Positions 44,854-54,765 of a DNA stretch of 64,000 nt are shown piece by piece; position 1 is the stretch's first letter, and every line of letters starts with the position of its first letter. Made by a program: the position numbers and the translations under genes. The stretch lies in the NCBI GenBank assembly GCA_045864775.1, contig BTVR01000002.1, forward strand, positions 1 through 64,000, written 5' to 3'. The stretch is from Macondimonas sp045864775 (GTDB lineage: Bacteria; Pseudomonadota; Gammaproteobacteria; UBA5335). The notes under the pieces were generated by a model, which worked only from the letters and a program-made list of their open reading frames with translations, made no database searches and had not been told where the DNA came from.

Positions 44854-45432
44854 ATGAAACGATGGGTCGGCCTGGGGCTGTCGGCGTTGTTGCTGCTGGC
44901 CGGAATCGTGGTTGCGGGGCCGTACCACACCCTGCACCAGCTGCGTCTTGCGATCGAGACGCGCGACACCGCCCGGCTCGAAAATCAGGTGGATTTTCCG
45001 CGGCTGCGAGAGAACATCAAGCTGCAGCTCAACGACCGGGCGGCGCAATCCGCGCCGCCTCGCTGGCGCGAATCGCCCCTGGCGGGTCTGGCGATGGGGC
45101 TCGCCACGCAGGTGGTCAACGGCGCCGTGGATGCGTTGGTGACCCCCGCGGGGCTGCTCGGCTTGCTTGAGCAGCAGACGGTGCCGGCCGCGCAAGAGAG
45201 CCCGCCAGCGGATCCGGAGCAGCCCGCCTCGCCGGATCGCCGCGAGATCGAGGTGCGCGACGTGCAAACCGGTTTCGAGTCGCCCAGCCGCTTCGCCGTC
45301 GAGGCCACGACTCCTCAGGGGGAGCGCCTGCGCATCATCCTGAGCCGCCAAGGGCTGAAATGGCGCGTAACCGAGCTGGTTCTGCCCGACTGGGCGGGGT
45401 CGCTGGGCGAGGCCGGCAGGGAGCAGCTTTGA
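44854..45432 (+). CDS. DUF2939 domain protein
   Basis: 192 residues from the ATG at 44854, with GAGGAG 7 bases upstream (ATGs at 44827 and 44839 are alternatives). A single N-terminal membrane segment (about 4-22) is followed by PYHTLHQLRLAIETRDTA and VDFPRLRENIKLQL, the DUF2939 core. The C-terminal half has a Pro-rich linker and a small beta domain. Probably periplasmic and membrane-anchored; role unknown. The stop overlaps the next start (TGATG). Confidence 0.8.
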   Translation: MKRWVGLGLSALLLLAGIVVAGPYHTLHQLRLAIETRDTARLENQVDFPRLRENIKLQLNDRAAQSAPPRWRESPLAGLAMGLATQVVNGAVDALVTPAGLLGLLEQQTVPAAQESPPADPEQPASPDRREIEVRDVQTGFESPSRFAVEATTPQGERLRIILSRQGLKWRVTELVLPDWAGSLGEAGREQL

Positions 45433-46319
45433 TGAGCAAGCCGGAGTGGGATCGCCTGTTGCCGCGGCTGCACGCACTGGCCGACCGGCTCGAGGCCTGG
45501 CTGCCGCCGGCGCCCGTGCCGGTGGAGCTCGCGCAGGCGCCGGTCTGGCGCTGGCGGAGCATCGGGCAGGGTCGGGGGATGCTGGAACCAGTGGCGCATT
45601 ATCGAGCCGCGGCGCTCGAGGATCTGCTGGGGCTGGAACGCCAGCGCGCGGCGCTGGAGCGCAACGTCCGCCAATTCATCGCCGGTCGGCCGGCCAACAA
45701 CGTCCTGCTCTGGGGCGCGCGCGGCACGGGCAAGTCCTCACTCATCAAGGCGCTGCCGGGCGCCTATGCCGATCGCAGTCTGCGGCTGATCGAGATCGGC
45801 AAGGCGCAGCTCGATGAACTGCCAGACCTGCTCGCGCTGCTGCACGGCCGGACCGAACGCTGCCTGCTGTTCTGCGACGATCTGTCTTTCAGCCACGATG
45901 AACCCGGCTATCAGCATCTGAAGGCCGTGCTGGAGGGATCCGTGAGCGCGCCGCCTGACAACGTGCTGATCGTGGCCACTTCCAACCGCCGCCATCTGAT
46001 GCCCGAGTCGATGGCTGATAACCGCGACACGCGGGTCCTGGACGGCGAGATCCATCCCGGTGAGGCGGTGGAGGAAAAAATCTCCCTCTCCGACCGCTTC
46101 GGGCTTTGGCTGTCCTTTCATCCCTTCGACCAGACCCAGTACCTCGCCATCGTGCGCCATTGGCTGGCGCGCTTCGGGGTGCCCGAGCCCGAGCGCGAGG
46201 CGGTGACGCGCGCCGCCTTGCAGTGGGCGCTGGAGCGCGGCTCGCGCAGCGGCCGGGTGGCCTGGCAATTCGCGAAGGACTGGCTGGGGCGTGAGGATGC
46301 AGGCTTTCGGGCCGACTGA
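45432..46319 (+). CDS. DUF815 AAA+ ATPase
   Basis: 295 residues from the ATG at 45432, coupled to DUF2939. Walker A is WGARGTGKSSLIKALP near 98; Walker B is LLFCDDLSFSHD; sensor and arginine-finger regions are VATSNRRHLMP and SLSDRFGLWLSFHPFDQ. DUF815 proteins are predicted AAA+ ATPases without a defined substrate. It converges with uvrD. Confidence 0.9.
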   Translation: MSKPEWDRLLPRLHALADRLEAWLPPAPVPVELAQAPVWRWRSIGQGRGMLEPVAHYRAAALEDLLGLERQRAALERNVRQFIAGRPANNVLLWGARGTGKSSLIKALPGAYADRSLRLIEIGKAQLDELPDLLALLHGRTERCLLFCDDLSFSHDEPGYQHLKAVLEGSVSAPPDNVLIVATSNRRHLMPESMADNRDTRVLDGEIHPGEAVEEKISLSDRFGLWLSFHPFDQTQYLAIVRHWLARFGVPEPEREAVTRAALQWALERGSRSGRVAWQFAKDWLGREDAGFRAD

Positions 46320-46369
46320 ACACCGGTGGCCGGTCGGATTGCCGGATCGGAAACCGGCGCTGCCTCGGA

Positions 46370-48511
46370 TCAGACGGCTTCCAGCTTGGCAAAGCTGGTG
46401 ATGAGCCATTTGGGGCCGGCGCTGCGGAAATTGACGTGGACACGCGCCGCCTCCCCTGCGCCTTCGAAGGCCAGCACGACACCCTCGCCGAAGCGCGCAT
46501 GGCGCACGCTCTGGCCGAGGCGGAAACCGCCCGAGGCGACGCCCGGCAACGGCGCGCTGAAGCTGATGGGCCGGGACACTTCCACCCGCGGCCGGACGGC
46601 TTCGATGCACTCGGGCGGAATCTCGTCGAGAAAGCGCGAAGGGATGGTGTACTGCTCGCTCTGGTAGAGCCGGCGCTTTTCCGCATGGCTGAGATACAGG
46701 GTCTGCATCGCGCGTGTCATGCCCACGTAGCACAGCCGCCGCTCTTCGGCGAGGCCGGAGGCATCCTCCAGCGCCCGCTGGTGCGGGAACAGTCCCTCCT
46801 CCAGGCCCGTGATGAACACGACCTTGAACTCCAGCCCCTTGGCCGCGTGCAGGGTCATGAGCTGGATGCCGTCCTCGCCGCTGGCCGCCTGCATCTCGCC
46901 CGCCTCGAGCGCGGCATGGGTGAGAAATTCGGTCAAGGGCGAGAACCCGGCGTCGGGATCGATGGTAAAGCCGCTCGCGGCGCGCACGAGTTCCTGCAGG
47001 TTTTCCTGCCGCCCCTGGCCCTGTTCGCCCTTTTCTGCGCCATGATGGGTCATCAGGCCGCTGCGCTGGATGACTTCGGCGACCTGATCGCCCAGCGGCA
47101 GACCGTCGATGGCCCGGGCCAGCGCGTCGATCTGCTGCAGAAAGCCGCCCAAGGCCGCCGCGGTCCGGCTGCCACTGAAGCGGCTCGCCGCCTGCCACAG
47201 CGTGAGGCCGCCCGCCCGGGCTTCCTGACGCACGCTTTCGAGGGTACGCACGCCGATGCCGCGCGGCGGCGTGTTGACCACCCGCTCAAAGGCGGCGTCA
47301 TCATCGCGGTTCTGGGTCAGGCGCAGATAGGCCAGCGCGTCCTTGATTTCGGCGCGCTCGAAAAACCGCAGGCCGCCGTACACGCGATAGGGCATGCGCG
47401 CCTGGATCAGCGCCTCTTCCAGCACGCGCGACTGGGCGTTGGACCGGTACAGGATCGCCATCTCGCGCCGCGGCGTGCCCGCGGCGGCGCGGGATTTGAG
47501 CGTTCCGACCACGAAGTCGGCCTCGTCGCGCTCGTTGAAGGCGCGATAGCAGCGGATCGGCTCGCCCCGCGCGCCTTCGGTCCAGAGCGTCTTGCCGAGC
47601 CGGTCGCTGTTGCGGGCGATGAGCGCGTTGGCCGCCTCGAGGATGGTCGCGGTCGACCGATAGTTCTGCTCCAGCCGGATGACCTGGGCCTGCGGATAGT
47701 CGTTCAGGAAGCGCTGCAGGTGATCGGCGCGGGCGCCGCGCCAGCCGTAGATGGACTGATCGTCGTCGCCCACCACGAACATCTGGCCGTGCGCCCCGGC
47801 AAGCTGGCGCAGCCAGCGGTACTGCAGGGTGTTGGTGTCCTGAAACTCGTCCACCAGCAGGTGTCCGAAGCGCTGACGGTAGTGGGCGAGCAGCGTGGGA
47901 TTGCGCTGCAGCAACTCGAAACTGCGCAGCAGGAGTTCCGCGAAATCGAGCAGCCCGGCGCGCTCGCAGGCTTCTTCATAGGCTTGATAGATACGCAGCA
48001 TCTGGCCGTGCGCCGGGTCGTTGCCCGAGGCCACGTCGCGTGCGCGCAGGCCCTCTTCCTTCTGCGCGTTGATGAAGGCCTGGCATTGCCTCGGCGGCCA
48101 GCGCGTCTCGTCCAGCTCCAGGTTGCGCAGCACGCGCTTGATCAGCCGGCGCTGGTCGTCGCTGTCGAGGATCTGGAAGCCTTCGGGCAAGCCCGCCTCG
48201 CGTGCGTGCTGGCGGAGCAGGCGGTGCGACAGGCCGTGGAAAGTGCCGATCCACAGCGTGCCGGCCGGCAGGTTCACCCAGCGCTGCAGGCGCGCGCGCA
48301 TCTCGCCGGCCGCCTTGTTGGTGAAGGTCACGGCCAGAATGCCGTAGGGCGAGACGCCTTCCACGGTCATCAGCCAGGCGGCGCGATGGACCAGCACGCG
48401 CGTCTTGCCGCTGCCCGCGCCCGCCAGCACCAGCACGGCGCCCGCGGGCGCACACACCGCTTCGCGCTGGGCGCTGTTCAATCCTTCCAGCAAAGCCGTC
48501 ACGTCTGTCAT
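46370..48511 (-). CDS. uvrD: DNA helicase II
   Basis: 713-residue SF1A 3'-5' helicase for nucleotide excision and mismatch repair. Motifs in order: Q-motif LNSAQREAV, Walker A GAGSGKTRVLVHRAAWL, Walker B LLVDEFQDTN, GDDDQSIYGWRGA, RLEQNYRSTATILEAANALI, LMTLHAAKGLEFKVVFI and RRLCYVGMTRAM. The C-terminal Tudor-like tail is present. Length is close to the E. coli protein (720). Confidence 0.97.
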   Translation of the reverse strand: MTDVTALLEGLNSAQREAVCAPAGAVLVLAGAGSGKTRVLVHRAAWLMTVEGVSPYGILAVTFTNKAAGEMRARLQRWVNLPAGTLWIGTFHGLSHRLLRQHAREAGLPEGFQILDSDDQRRLIKRVLRNLELDETRWPPRQCQAFINAQKEEGLRARDVASGNDPAHGQMLRIYQAYEEACERAGLLDFAELLLRSFELLQRNPTLLAHYRQRFGHLLVDEFQDTNTLQYRWLRQLAGAHGQMFVVGDDDQSIYGWRGARADHLQRFLNDYPQAQVIRLEQNYRSTATILEAANALIARNSDRLGKTLWTEGARGEPIRCYRAFNERDEADFVVGTLKSRAAAGTPRREMAILYRSNAQSRVLEEALIQARMPYRVYGGLRFFERAEIKDALAYLRLTQNRDDDAAFERVVNTPPRGIGVRTLESVRQEARAGGLTLWQAASRFSGSRTAAALGGFLQQIDALARAIDGLPLGDQVAEVIQRSGLMTHHGAEKGEQGQGRQENLQELVRAASGFTIDPDAGFSPLTEFLTHAALEAGEMQAASGEDGIQLMTLHAAKGLEFKVVFITGLEEGLFPHQRALEDASGLAEERRLCYVGMTRAMQTLYLSHAEKRRLYQSEQYTIPSRFLDEIPPECIEAVRPRVEVSRPISFSAPLPGVASGGFRLGQSVRHARFGEGVVLAFEGAGEAARVHVNFRSAGPKWLITSFAKLEAV

Positions 48512-48637
48512 CGACGCATTTTAACCCAGCCACCGAAGCCGCAGGCGCCGCGCGCCCGGAGCGTCGTTCGCGCCGCGACCGCTTGCTACGGGCGCCCCCG
48601 GGTTATAGTGCGAAAAATTCGCCCGGAGACGTCGTCG

Positions 48638-49510
48638 ATGTTGAAACACTGCTTCGTTCTGCTTTGCCTCCTGCTGTTGACCGCCTGTGCCACGGATCCC
48701 TTCGCGCACGCGCCGCGCACGGACACCGGCGCCGTTGCCGGCCAGCTCACCGGCGGGGCGACACGTCCCTACGCCGTGCTTGTCCTGCCGGCGGGGGCGG
48801 GCTGGGCCATGAACATCACGACACCGAAGGCCTATCCGGACGATGACGGGAACTTCCTGCTCCCCGATCTGGCGCCCGGGCGTTATGTGCTCGCCGGTTT
48901 CAGCGACGGGCAGCGGCCGTACTGGTTCAATCGCAAGGCCGGCGCCGGCCGATGCGTCATCGTTCGTGCGGGAGAAGTCGCCTATCTGGGCAGCTACCGG
49001 CTGATCGAGGGTCAAAGCGCGGAACTCACGGAGCGGTTTTACGGTCTGGAAGCGCGAGAGGACCGCGACGCCGCCACCGTGCTCGCCCGCCTGCAGGCGC
49101 AGGCCGGTTCGGCATGGGCGGCGGTGATCGCCCGGTCCTTGTCCAGATTGCCCAAGCCGGCCCCCGTCAGGGCCTATCCCGCCTGCGAGGTCGCGCCCTA
49201 TCGGTCGACGCGTCCCGCCCAACGATCGGAGACCGGATGCTGCTGGTGGGAAGACGGTGCGCGCAGGCCGTTGCGGTCTTTTTATGGGTCTGGATCTCCC
49301 CCGCCTTCGCGGTGGCGCTCAGCGTCGAGATCACGGGCATCGACGGCGATCCCGAGCGCAATGTCCGCGCGACCTTGGGCATTTTGCAGGAGGACGCGGC
49401 GCGCATGTCCGACTCCCGCCTGCGCCGGCTGCATCTGCAGGCGCCGGCTGAAATCGAGCAGGCGCTGCGTCCCTTTGGCTTCTATGCGCCGCGGATCGAA
49501 TCCGAGCTGA
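48638..49510 (+). CDS. Putative lipoprotein overlapping tamA
   Basis: The ATG at 48638 opens a lipoprotein with lipobox LLTAC (Cys17). A compact domain follows: AVAGQLTGGATRPYAVLVLP, DDGNFLLPDLAPGRYVLAGF and LGSYRLIEGQSAELTERF, similar to carboxypeptidase regulatory-like folds. The frame has no stop until 49510, 274 bases inside tamA. Beyond about residue 190 the sequence is Arg/Ser-rich and looks like a shadow of tamA. The original stop was probably lost; the functional part is residues 17 to about 185. Confidence 0.55.
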   Translation: MLKHCFVLLCLLLLTACATDPFAHAPRTDTGAVAGQLTGGATRPYAVLVLPAGAGWAMNITTPKAYPDDDGNFLLPDLAPGRYVLAGFSDGQRPYWFNRKAGAGRCVIVRAGEVAYLGSYRLIEGQSAELTERFYGLEAREDRDAATVLARLQAQAGSAWAAVIARSLSRLPKPAPVRAYPACEVAPYRSTRPAQRSETGCCWWEDGARRPLRSFYGSGSPPPSRWRSASRSRASTAIPSAMSARPWAFCRRTRRACPTPACAGCICRRRLKSSRRCVPLASMRRGSNPS

Positions 49511-50976
49511 TCCCCCGCGACGCGGGGTGGGTGGCGCGCTACCGCGTCGATCCCGGCGCGCCGGTTCGCTTGAGCGAGGTGGCCGTCGAGCTGGCCGGGC
49601 AAGGACAAACCGACCCCGAGCTGCGCGCCGTGCTGGCGGCGTTCCCGCTCAAACCCGGGGACGTGGCCGATCACCGTCGCTACGAAGACGGCAAGACGCG
49701 CTTGCGCCGCCGCGCGCTCTCGACGGGCTACCTCGATGCGACCTTCGATCCGGCCGAACTGCGCGTCGATCCCGCGGCGGGCACGGCGGCGGCGCGGCTC
49801 ACGTTGAACACCGGTCCGCGCTATACCTTCGGTCCCGTGCGTCTCGAGCAGGACATCCTGGATCCGGCATTTCTGGCGCGTTTCGTGCCATTTGCGCCGG
49901 GGGATTTCTACAACGTGCGCGAGCTGCTCGACCTGCAGTACGCGCTCGATGACACGGAGTACTTCTCCCGGGTCGAGGTCGTGCCGCATCCCGAGCAGGC
50001 GGTGGATGGCGCGGTCCCGATCGAGGTGGCGCTCGACCCGAACCAGCGGCACAAATACACCTTCGGCATCGGTTACGGCACGGACACCGGCCCGCGCGGC
50101 ACGCTCGGCTGGGACAACCGCCGTGTGAACAGCCTGGGCCACCGCTGGCGCAGCCAGCTCAAACTGGCGCAGGTCGATGCCAGCGCCCAGTTCAGCTACC
50201 TCATCCCGATCGACAACCCCGCCACCGACTCGCTGGACCTCAATGGCGGGCTGCGCGAGACCCGCGTGGAGGATCGGACCAGCCGGATCATGAGCGTCGG
50301 CATCGCCCGCAACGACCGTGAACCGCCCTGGCAGCGCAACCTGCGCCTGAACCTCGAGCACGAAAGCTTCGAGTTGGCCGAGGGCGGGGAGGACGAGCAG
50401 CTCCTCTCCCTCCTGCCGGGTGCGAACTGGACCTATACGCGCGCCGACGACCCGGTGTATCCGCGCGACGGATTGCGCTGGAGTCTCGATCTGCTGGGCA
50501 GTGTCTCTCCCGACGCCTCGCCGTTTGCCCAGGCGCTGTCGGAGACGCGCTGGGTCCACCCCGCCGGCGGCCGCGGCCGCTGGATCCTGCGCCAGCAGAC
50601 CGGCGCCACGCTGGCCGATCAGTTGTCCGACCTGCCTTTGTCGAAGCGATTCTTCGCCGGCGGTGACAACAGTGTGCGCGGCTACGCCTTTCAGGAATTG
50701 GGGTCCAGAAACGCCGAGGGCGAAGTCCAGGGCGGGCGTTATCTGGTCACCGCCAGCGCCGAATTCGAGCAGATGCTCTGGCGGCAGTGGGGCGCAGCCC
50801 TGTTCGTCGATATGGGCGACGCGTTCGACGACAGCGCCTTGGATCTGAAGACGGCGGCTGGTCTGGGCTTGCGCTGGCGCAGCCCGGTGGGCCTGCTGAG
50901 GCTGGACGTGGCCCAGCCCGTCAACGATCCGGAGGCGGATTGGCGGCTGCATCTGAGCCTGGGATCGGAACTGTGA
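49237..50976 (+). CDS. tamA: Outer membrane translocation/assembly protein TamA
   Basis: 579 residues from the ATG at 49237 (GGAG 5 bases upstream); the open frame further 5' lies within the lipoprotein gene. A signal peptide (about 1-25) is followed by three POTRA domains (about 26-260) and an Omp85 barrel with HKYTFGIGYGTDTGPRG and the lid-lock motif FFAGGDNSVRGYAFQELG. With TamB it moves proteins or lipids across the envelope. It overlaps tamB by 4 bases. Confidence 0.93.
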   Translation: MLLVGRRCAQAVAVFLWVWISPAFAVALSVEITGIDGDPERNVRATLGILQEDAARMSDSRLRRLHLQAPAEIEQALRPFGFYAPRIESELIPRDAGWVARYRVDPGAPVRLSEVAVELAGQGQTDPELRAVLAAFPLKPGDVADHRRYEDGKTRLRRRALSTGYLDATFDPAELRVDPAAGTAAARLTLNTGPRYTFGPVRLEQDILDPAFLARFVPFAPGDFYNVRELLDLQYALDDTEYFSRVEVVPHPEQAVDGAVPIEVALDPNQRHKYTFGIGYGTDTGPRGTLGWDNRRVNSLGHRWRSQLKLAQVDASAQFSYLIPIDNPATDSLDLNGGLRETRVEDRTSRIMSVGIARNDREPPWQRNLRLNLEHESFELAEGGEDEQLLSLLPGANWTYTRADDPVYPRDGLRWSLDLLGSVSPDASPFAQALSETRWVHPAGGRGRWILRQQTGATLADQLSDLPLSKRFFAGGDNSVRGYAFQELGSRNAEGEVQGGRYLVTASAEFEQMLWRQWGAALFVDMGDAFDDSALDLKTAAGLGLRWRSPVGLLRLDVAQPVNDPEADWRLHLSLGSEL

Positions 50977-53900
50977 GGCATCCGGCGCGCTGGATGCTGG
51001 CCGGTTTCCTGGCGATCCTGCTGGCGCTCGGCGGCATCGCGTACGGACTGGCCACGCGGCCCGACGGCGTCGACCGGCTGGCGCGGTTGCTGCAGCCCTA
51101 CGTGCCCGTGGCCTATGACTACGATCGTGCCGAGGGATCGCTGGCCGGTCCCGTCCATATCACGGGTTTGCGCGTCAGCGGCGCCGGTTGGGCGCTGAGC
51201 GTGGGTCAGCTCGATCTCCTCTGGCAGCCGGCGCGCTTGTTGCGGCGGCAGTTGCACCTCGCGGAGCTGATCGTTCGCGATCTGCGTTACCAAGTGACCG
51301 CGCCTGCCGCGGAGCCGCCCGCCGGTGATGGCGCCCCGCCCGGGCCGCTGACGCTGCCGCTCGCGGTCCGTGTGGATCGATTCGACGCGCAACAGGCTTG
51401 TTATCAGAAGGGTCCTGAGGCGCCGCAGTGTATCGATGCGCGCGCGGAGGCGCTGACCCTGGGCGGTGGCCGCTGGTCGGTGGACCAGCTCGCGCTGGAT
51501 CATCCCCGGTTGCAGATCAGCGGCGTGGGCAGCGGCGAAACGACGGGCCGCTGGCCGCTCACGGCGCGGCTCGCGGCGCGGGCGCCGGTCGAGGGGTATC
51601 CCGAGTGGACGGGCGATTTCGCGCTCGCGGGCGATTTGACCGATCTGGGGATCGCGCATGCCGCGCCTGCGCCCTACGCCTACGAACTCGTCGCCCGGCT
51701 CCGCCAGCCGCTGGGATCGCTGCAGTGGCGGGCCGCCTGGACCACCAGCACCCTGCGCCCCCATGTGTTTCGCCCGGATCTGCCCGAGTCCGTCGTGCTG
51801 CAGGGGGAAATCGAGGGCGCGGGGACGCTCGAGCAGGCCGAGATCAAGGCGCAAGCGCGCGCCGAAGGCATGCCGGAAGGGGTTTGGCAGGCCGCGCTGG
51901 CCGGCCGGCTCGATCGCTCGGGCGCGCGGCTCGATCGGCTCAGCATGGACGGCCCGGCCGGCCGGCTGCGCGGTGATGCGGATATTCCATTCACGGGCGA
52001 GGATCAGCGGCCGGTCCGGGCCGACCTCACCTGGCAGGATCTGCGCTGGTCCGGGACCCCGCTCGACAGCCCCGAGGGCCGGCTGCAGCTCAACGGCACC
52101 CTCGCCCGCTACGATCTGACGCTGCGCGCCCTCATCAAAGGCGCCTACGCCAACGGCGCTGAACCGGCCACGGTCGAACTCTCCGGTCAGGGCGATCGGT
52201 CCGAGCTTCGGATTGCCGCGCTGACGGCGCGCGGCCTGCTCAAGGGCGCGGTGGACGGCCGTGGCCTCGTGCGCTGGTCGCCCGCGCTGTCCTGGGACTT
52301 CGATGTGCGCGGACGCGATCTGGACCCGGGCGGCATCGATGCGCGCTGGCCCGGCCGGCTGGCGCTCGATGGGTCGACGCAGGGCCGCCGCGACGGAGCG
52401 GGGCTGCAGGCACAGGCCGAGGTCCGCAGCCTGCAGGGCCAGCTGCGGGGGCGGCCGATCGAGGCGAAGGGCGCCATCGCCGGCGTCGGCAGCGAATGGA
52501 CGCTGACCGGACTGCAGGCGCGTTCCGGTCAGGCGCGATTGGCCGGCGAGGGGCGCTGGGCGGAGGACGTCCGTTTGCAGGCGCGGCTGGAGGCGCCCGA
52601 TCTCGGCGACCTGTGGCCCGGCGCAGGGGGCCGCGTGGAGCTGACGGCTCGGGCCGCGGGTCCCCGCGCCGATCCGCAGATCGCGCTTGAGGCGTCGGCC
52701 GGGAACGTGCGCCTGGAGACCACCCGTCTGGCCGCGCTCGAGCTGGCGGCCCAATGGGGCGGGTGGAGCCGTCCCTTGCGTCTGGACGCCACGGTGCGCG
52801 GGCTCGAAAGCGGCGAACGGCGCCTGGATACGGCCCAGGTCGCGTTGCAGGGCCGGCCGGATGCGCATCGGTTGTCGATCAGCGCCGAGCAGCCCGCGCT
52901 GGCTGTACAACTGGACGCGGCGGGCGGCTGGAAAGCGCCGCTCTGGACCGGGCGGCTGACGACGCTGGCGCTGCGCCCCCGGGAGGGCGCGCCTTGGCAA
53001 CTGGATCAGCCCGCGGCCGTGGAGCTCGGCCGCCAGGAGGCGGCGCTGTCCGGGCTGTGTCTGCGACAGGCCGGCCAGTCGCTCTGCGCCCAAGGTCGAT
53101 GGCGGCCCGAGTCGCTCGCCGCGCAGCTCACGCTGACCGACCTCGATCTCGCGCCTTGGCAAGGCCTTTTGGGGCCGGACTGGCGTCTGGTCGGTCGCGT
53201 CGGCGGCACGCTCGAGGCACAGGGCGCGGGCGAGCGCTTGACGGGCACGTTCGCCGCACAGGCGGATAACGTCATCGTCGAGCGGATCAGCCCCATCGCC
53301 GGCTTGCCGCCCGATCGCTTCCTGACGCTGGAGGCGCTGCGGCTCACCGGCGCGGCGACGCCGCACGGGCTCACCGCGCGGCTGAGCGGCCGGCCGGGCG
53401 AGGCGGGCCGGCTGGAGGCCGGGCTCTCGATTCCCGCTTACGACGGTCGGTGGCAACGGCTGGCGGAGCTACCGGCGGAAGGTCGCGTGCAACTCGACAC
53501 CAACGAGCTGGCGCCGCTGGCGCTCCTCATCACCCAGCTCGATCGGCCGCGTGGCCGCCTGTCGGCCGATCTGGCCTGGCGCGGCCCGTGGCAGTCGCCG
53601 GAATTCTCGGGCGCCGCCCGCCTCACGGAGGGTGCTGTTGACGTTCCGGTCGTGGGCCTGCAACTGCGCGCGATCGGCCTGGAGGCCACGCCGATTGGCG
53701 GGGACCGCTTGCGTCTGTCGGGCGCTCTCGAGTCCGGCAACGGCACCTTGTCCCTTGACGGGCAGTTGGGATTACAGCAGGGCCGTCCGGCGCTGCAGGC
53801 GCGCCTGAGCGGGAGGGACGTGCTGGTTGCCGACACCGCCGAAGCCCGGGTGCGCGTTTCGCCCGACATGCAGGTGAGCTACACGCCGGAGAAGCTGGCC

Positions 53901-54725
53901 GTGAACGGTCAGCTCACCGTGCCCGAAGCCCTGCTCAAGCCCAGGGAACTGGAAGGCACGGTCAAGCCCAGCGGCGATGAGGTGATCGTCGGGCCCCAGG
54001 CGACGGCCGAGCGGGGTGCCCTGCCCTGGGGGCTCGACCTGCGCGTGATCCTGGGTGACCGGGTGCGCTTCGAAGGCTTCGGGCTCAAGACCGACATCAC
54101 CGGCCAGCTTCGTCTGCATGAAGGACCGGGCACCTTGCCCACGGCCAGTGGGGAACTGGTTCTCGACGGTCGCTATCGGGCCTATGGCCAGGACCTCACC
54201 ATCGAGCGCGGTCGCATCCTTTACGCGGGCGCGCCGCTCGACACGCCGGGCCTCGACCTGCGCGCGAGCCGCAAATTCGGCGAACAGACCGTCGGGGTCG
54301 AGGCGCGCGGGCTGGTCCAGCAGCCGGACGTGAAGGTGTTTTCACAGCCCCTGCTGCCGCAATCCGATGCCCTGGCCTATCTGGTGCTCGGGCGGCCGCT
54401 GAATCAGGCCAGCGGCGATGATGGCGCGGCCATGAATCGGGCCGCGGCGGCAGTGGGCCTGGCCGGCGGCGAACTCTTGGCCCAGCGCATCGGCAGCCGG
54501 TTCGGCGTGCAGGACGTGGAGGTCAAGAACTCGGGCGACGTCACGACCAGCGAACTGAGCGTCGGGCGCTATCTCACGCCCCGGCTGTACGTGAGCTACG
54601 GCGTCGGCGTCTTCAATGCGGTGAGCACCCTGCGCACACGCTACACGCTCAGCCGGCGCTGGACCCTGCGCACCGAAAGCGGCGTGCAATCGAGCATCGA
54701 TGCCATCTATACCCTCGAGCGGTGA
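50973..54725 (+). CDS. tamB: Translocation/assembly module TamB (AsmA-like)
   Basis: 1250 residues from a GTG at 50973 that overlaps the tamA stop (GTGA). An N-terminal membrane anchor (about 8-26) is followed by long repetitive beta-rich sequence, expected to form a hydrophobic groove spanning the periplasm. The conserved DUF490 end includes SGELVLDGRYRAYGQDLTIERG, SDALAYLVLGRPL and LSVGRYLTPRLYVSYGVGVF. AsmA-like proteins of this type carry phospholipids to the outer membrane and work with TamA. Confidence 0.93.
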   Translation: MRHPARWMLAGFLAILLALGGIAYGLATRPDGVDRLARLLQPYVPVAYDYDRAEGSLAGPVHITGLRVSGAGWALSVGQLDLLWQPARLLRRQLHLAELIVRDLRYQVTAPAAEPPAGDGAPPGPLTLPLAVRVDRFDAQQACYQKGPEAPQCIDARAEALTLGGGRWSVDQLALDHPRLQISGVGSGETTGRWPLTARLAARAPVEGYPEWTGDFALAGDLTDLGIAHAAPAPYAYELVARLRQPLGSLQWRAAWTTSTLRPHVFRPDLPESVVLQGEIEGAGTLEQAEIKAQARAEGMPEGVWQAALAGRLDRSGARLDRLSMDGPAGRLRGDADIPFTGEDQRPVRADLTWQDLRWSGTPLDSPEGRLQLNGTLARYDLTLRALIKGAYANGAEPATVELSGQGDRSELRIAALTARGLLKGAVDGRGLVRWSPALSWDFDVRGRDLDPGGIDARWPGRLALDGSTQGRRDGAGLQAQAEVRSLQGQLRGRPIEAKGAIAGVGSEWTLTGLQARSGQARLAGEGRWAEDVRLQARLEAPDLGDLWPGAGGRVELTARAAGPRADPQIALEASAGNVRLETTRLAALELAAQWGGWSRPLRLDATVRGLESGERRLDTAQVALQGRPDAHRLSISAEQPALAVQLDAAGGWKAPLWTGRLTTLALRPREGAPWQLDQPAAVELGRQEAALSGLCLRQAGQSLCAQGRWRPESLAAQLTLTDLDLAPWQGLLGPDWRLVGRVGGTLEAQGAGERLTGTFAAQADNVIVERISPIAGLPPDRFLTLEALRLTGAATPHGLTARLSGRPGEAGRLEAGLSIPAYDGRWQRLAELPAEGRVQLDTNELAPLALLITQLDRPRGRLSADLAWRGPWQSPEFSGAARLTEGAVDVPVVGLQLRAIGLEATPIGGDRLRLSGALESGNGTLSLDGQLGLQQGRPALQARLSGRDVLVADTAEARVRVSPDMQVSYTPEKLAVNGQLTVPEALLKPRELEGTVKPSGDEVIVGPQATAERGALPWGLDLRVILGDRVRFEGFGLKTDITGQLRLHEGPGTLPTASGELVLDGRYRAYGQDLTIERGRILYAGAPLDTPGLDLRASRKFGEQTVGVEARGLVQQPDVKVFSQPLLPQSDALAYLVLGRPLNQASGDDGAAMNRAAAAVGLAGGELLAQRIGSRFGVQDVEVKNSGDVTTSELSVGRYLTPRLYVSYGVGVFNAVSTLRTRYTLSRRWTLRTESGVQSSIDAIYTLER

Positions 54726-54765
54726 TGCGCTTATCGACGCCGATGGCTGGGCGGGACCCACCTGA

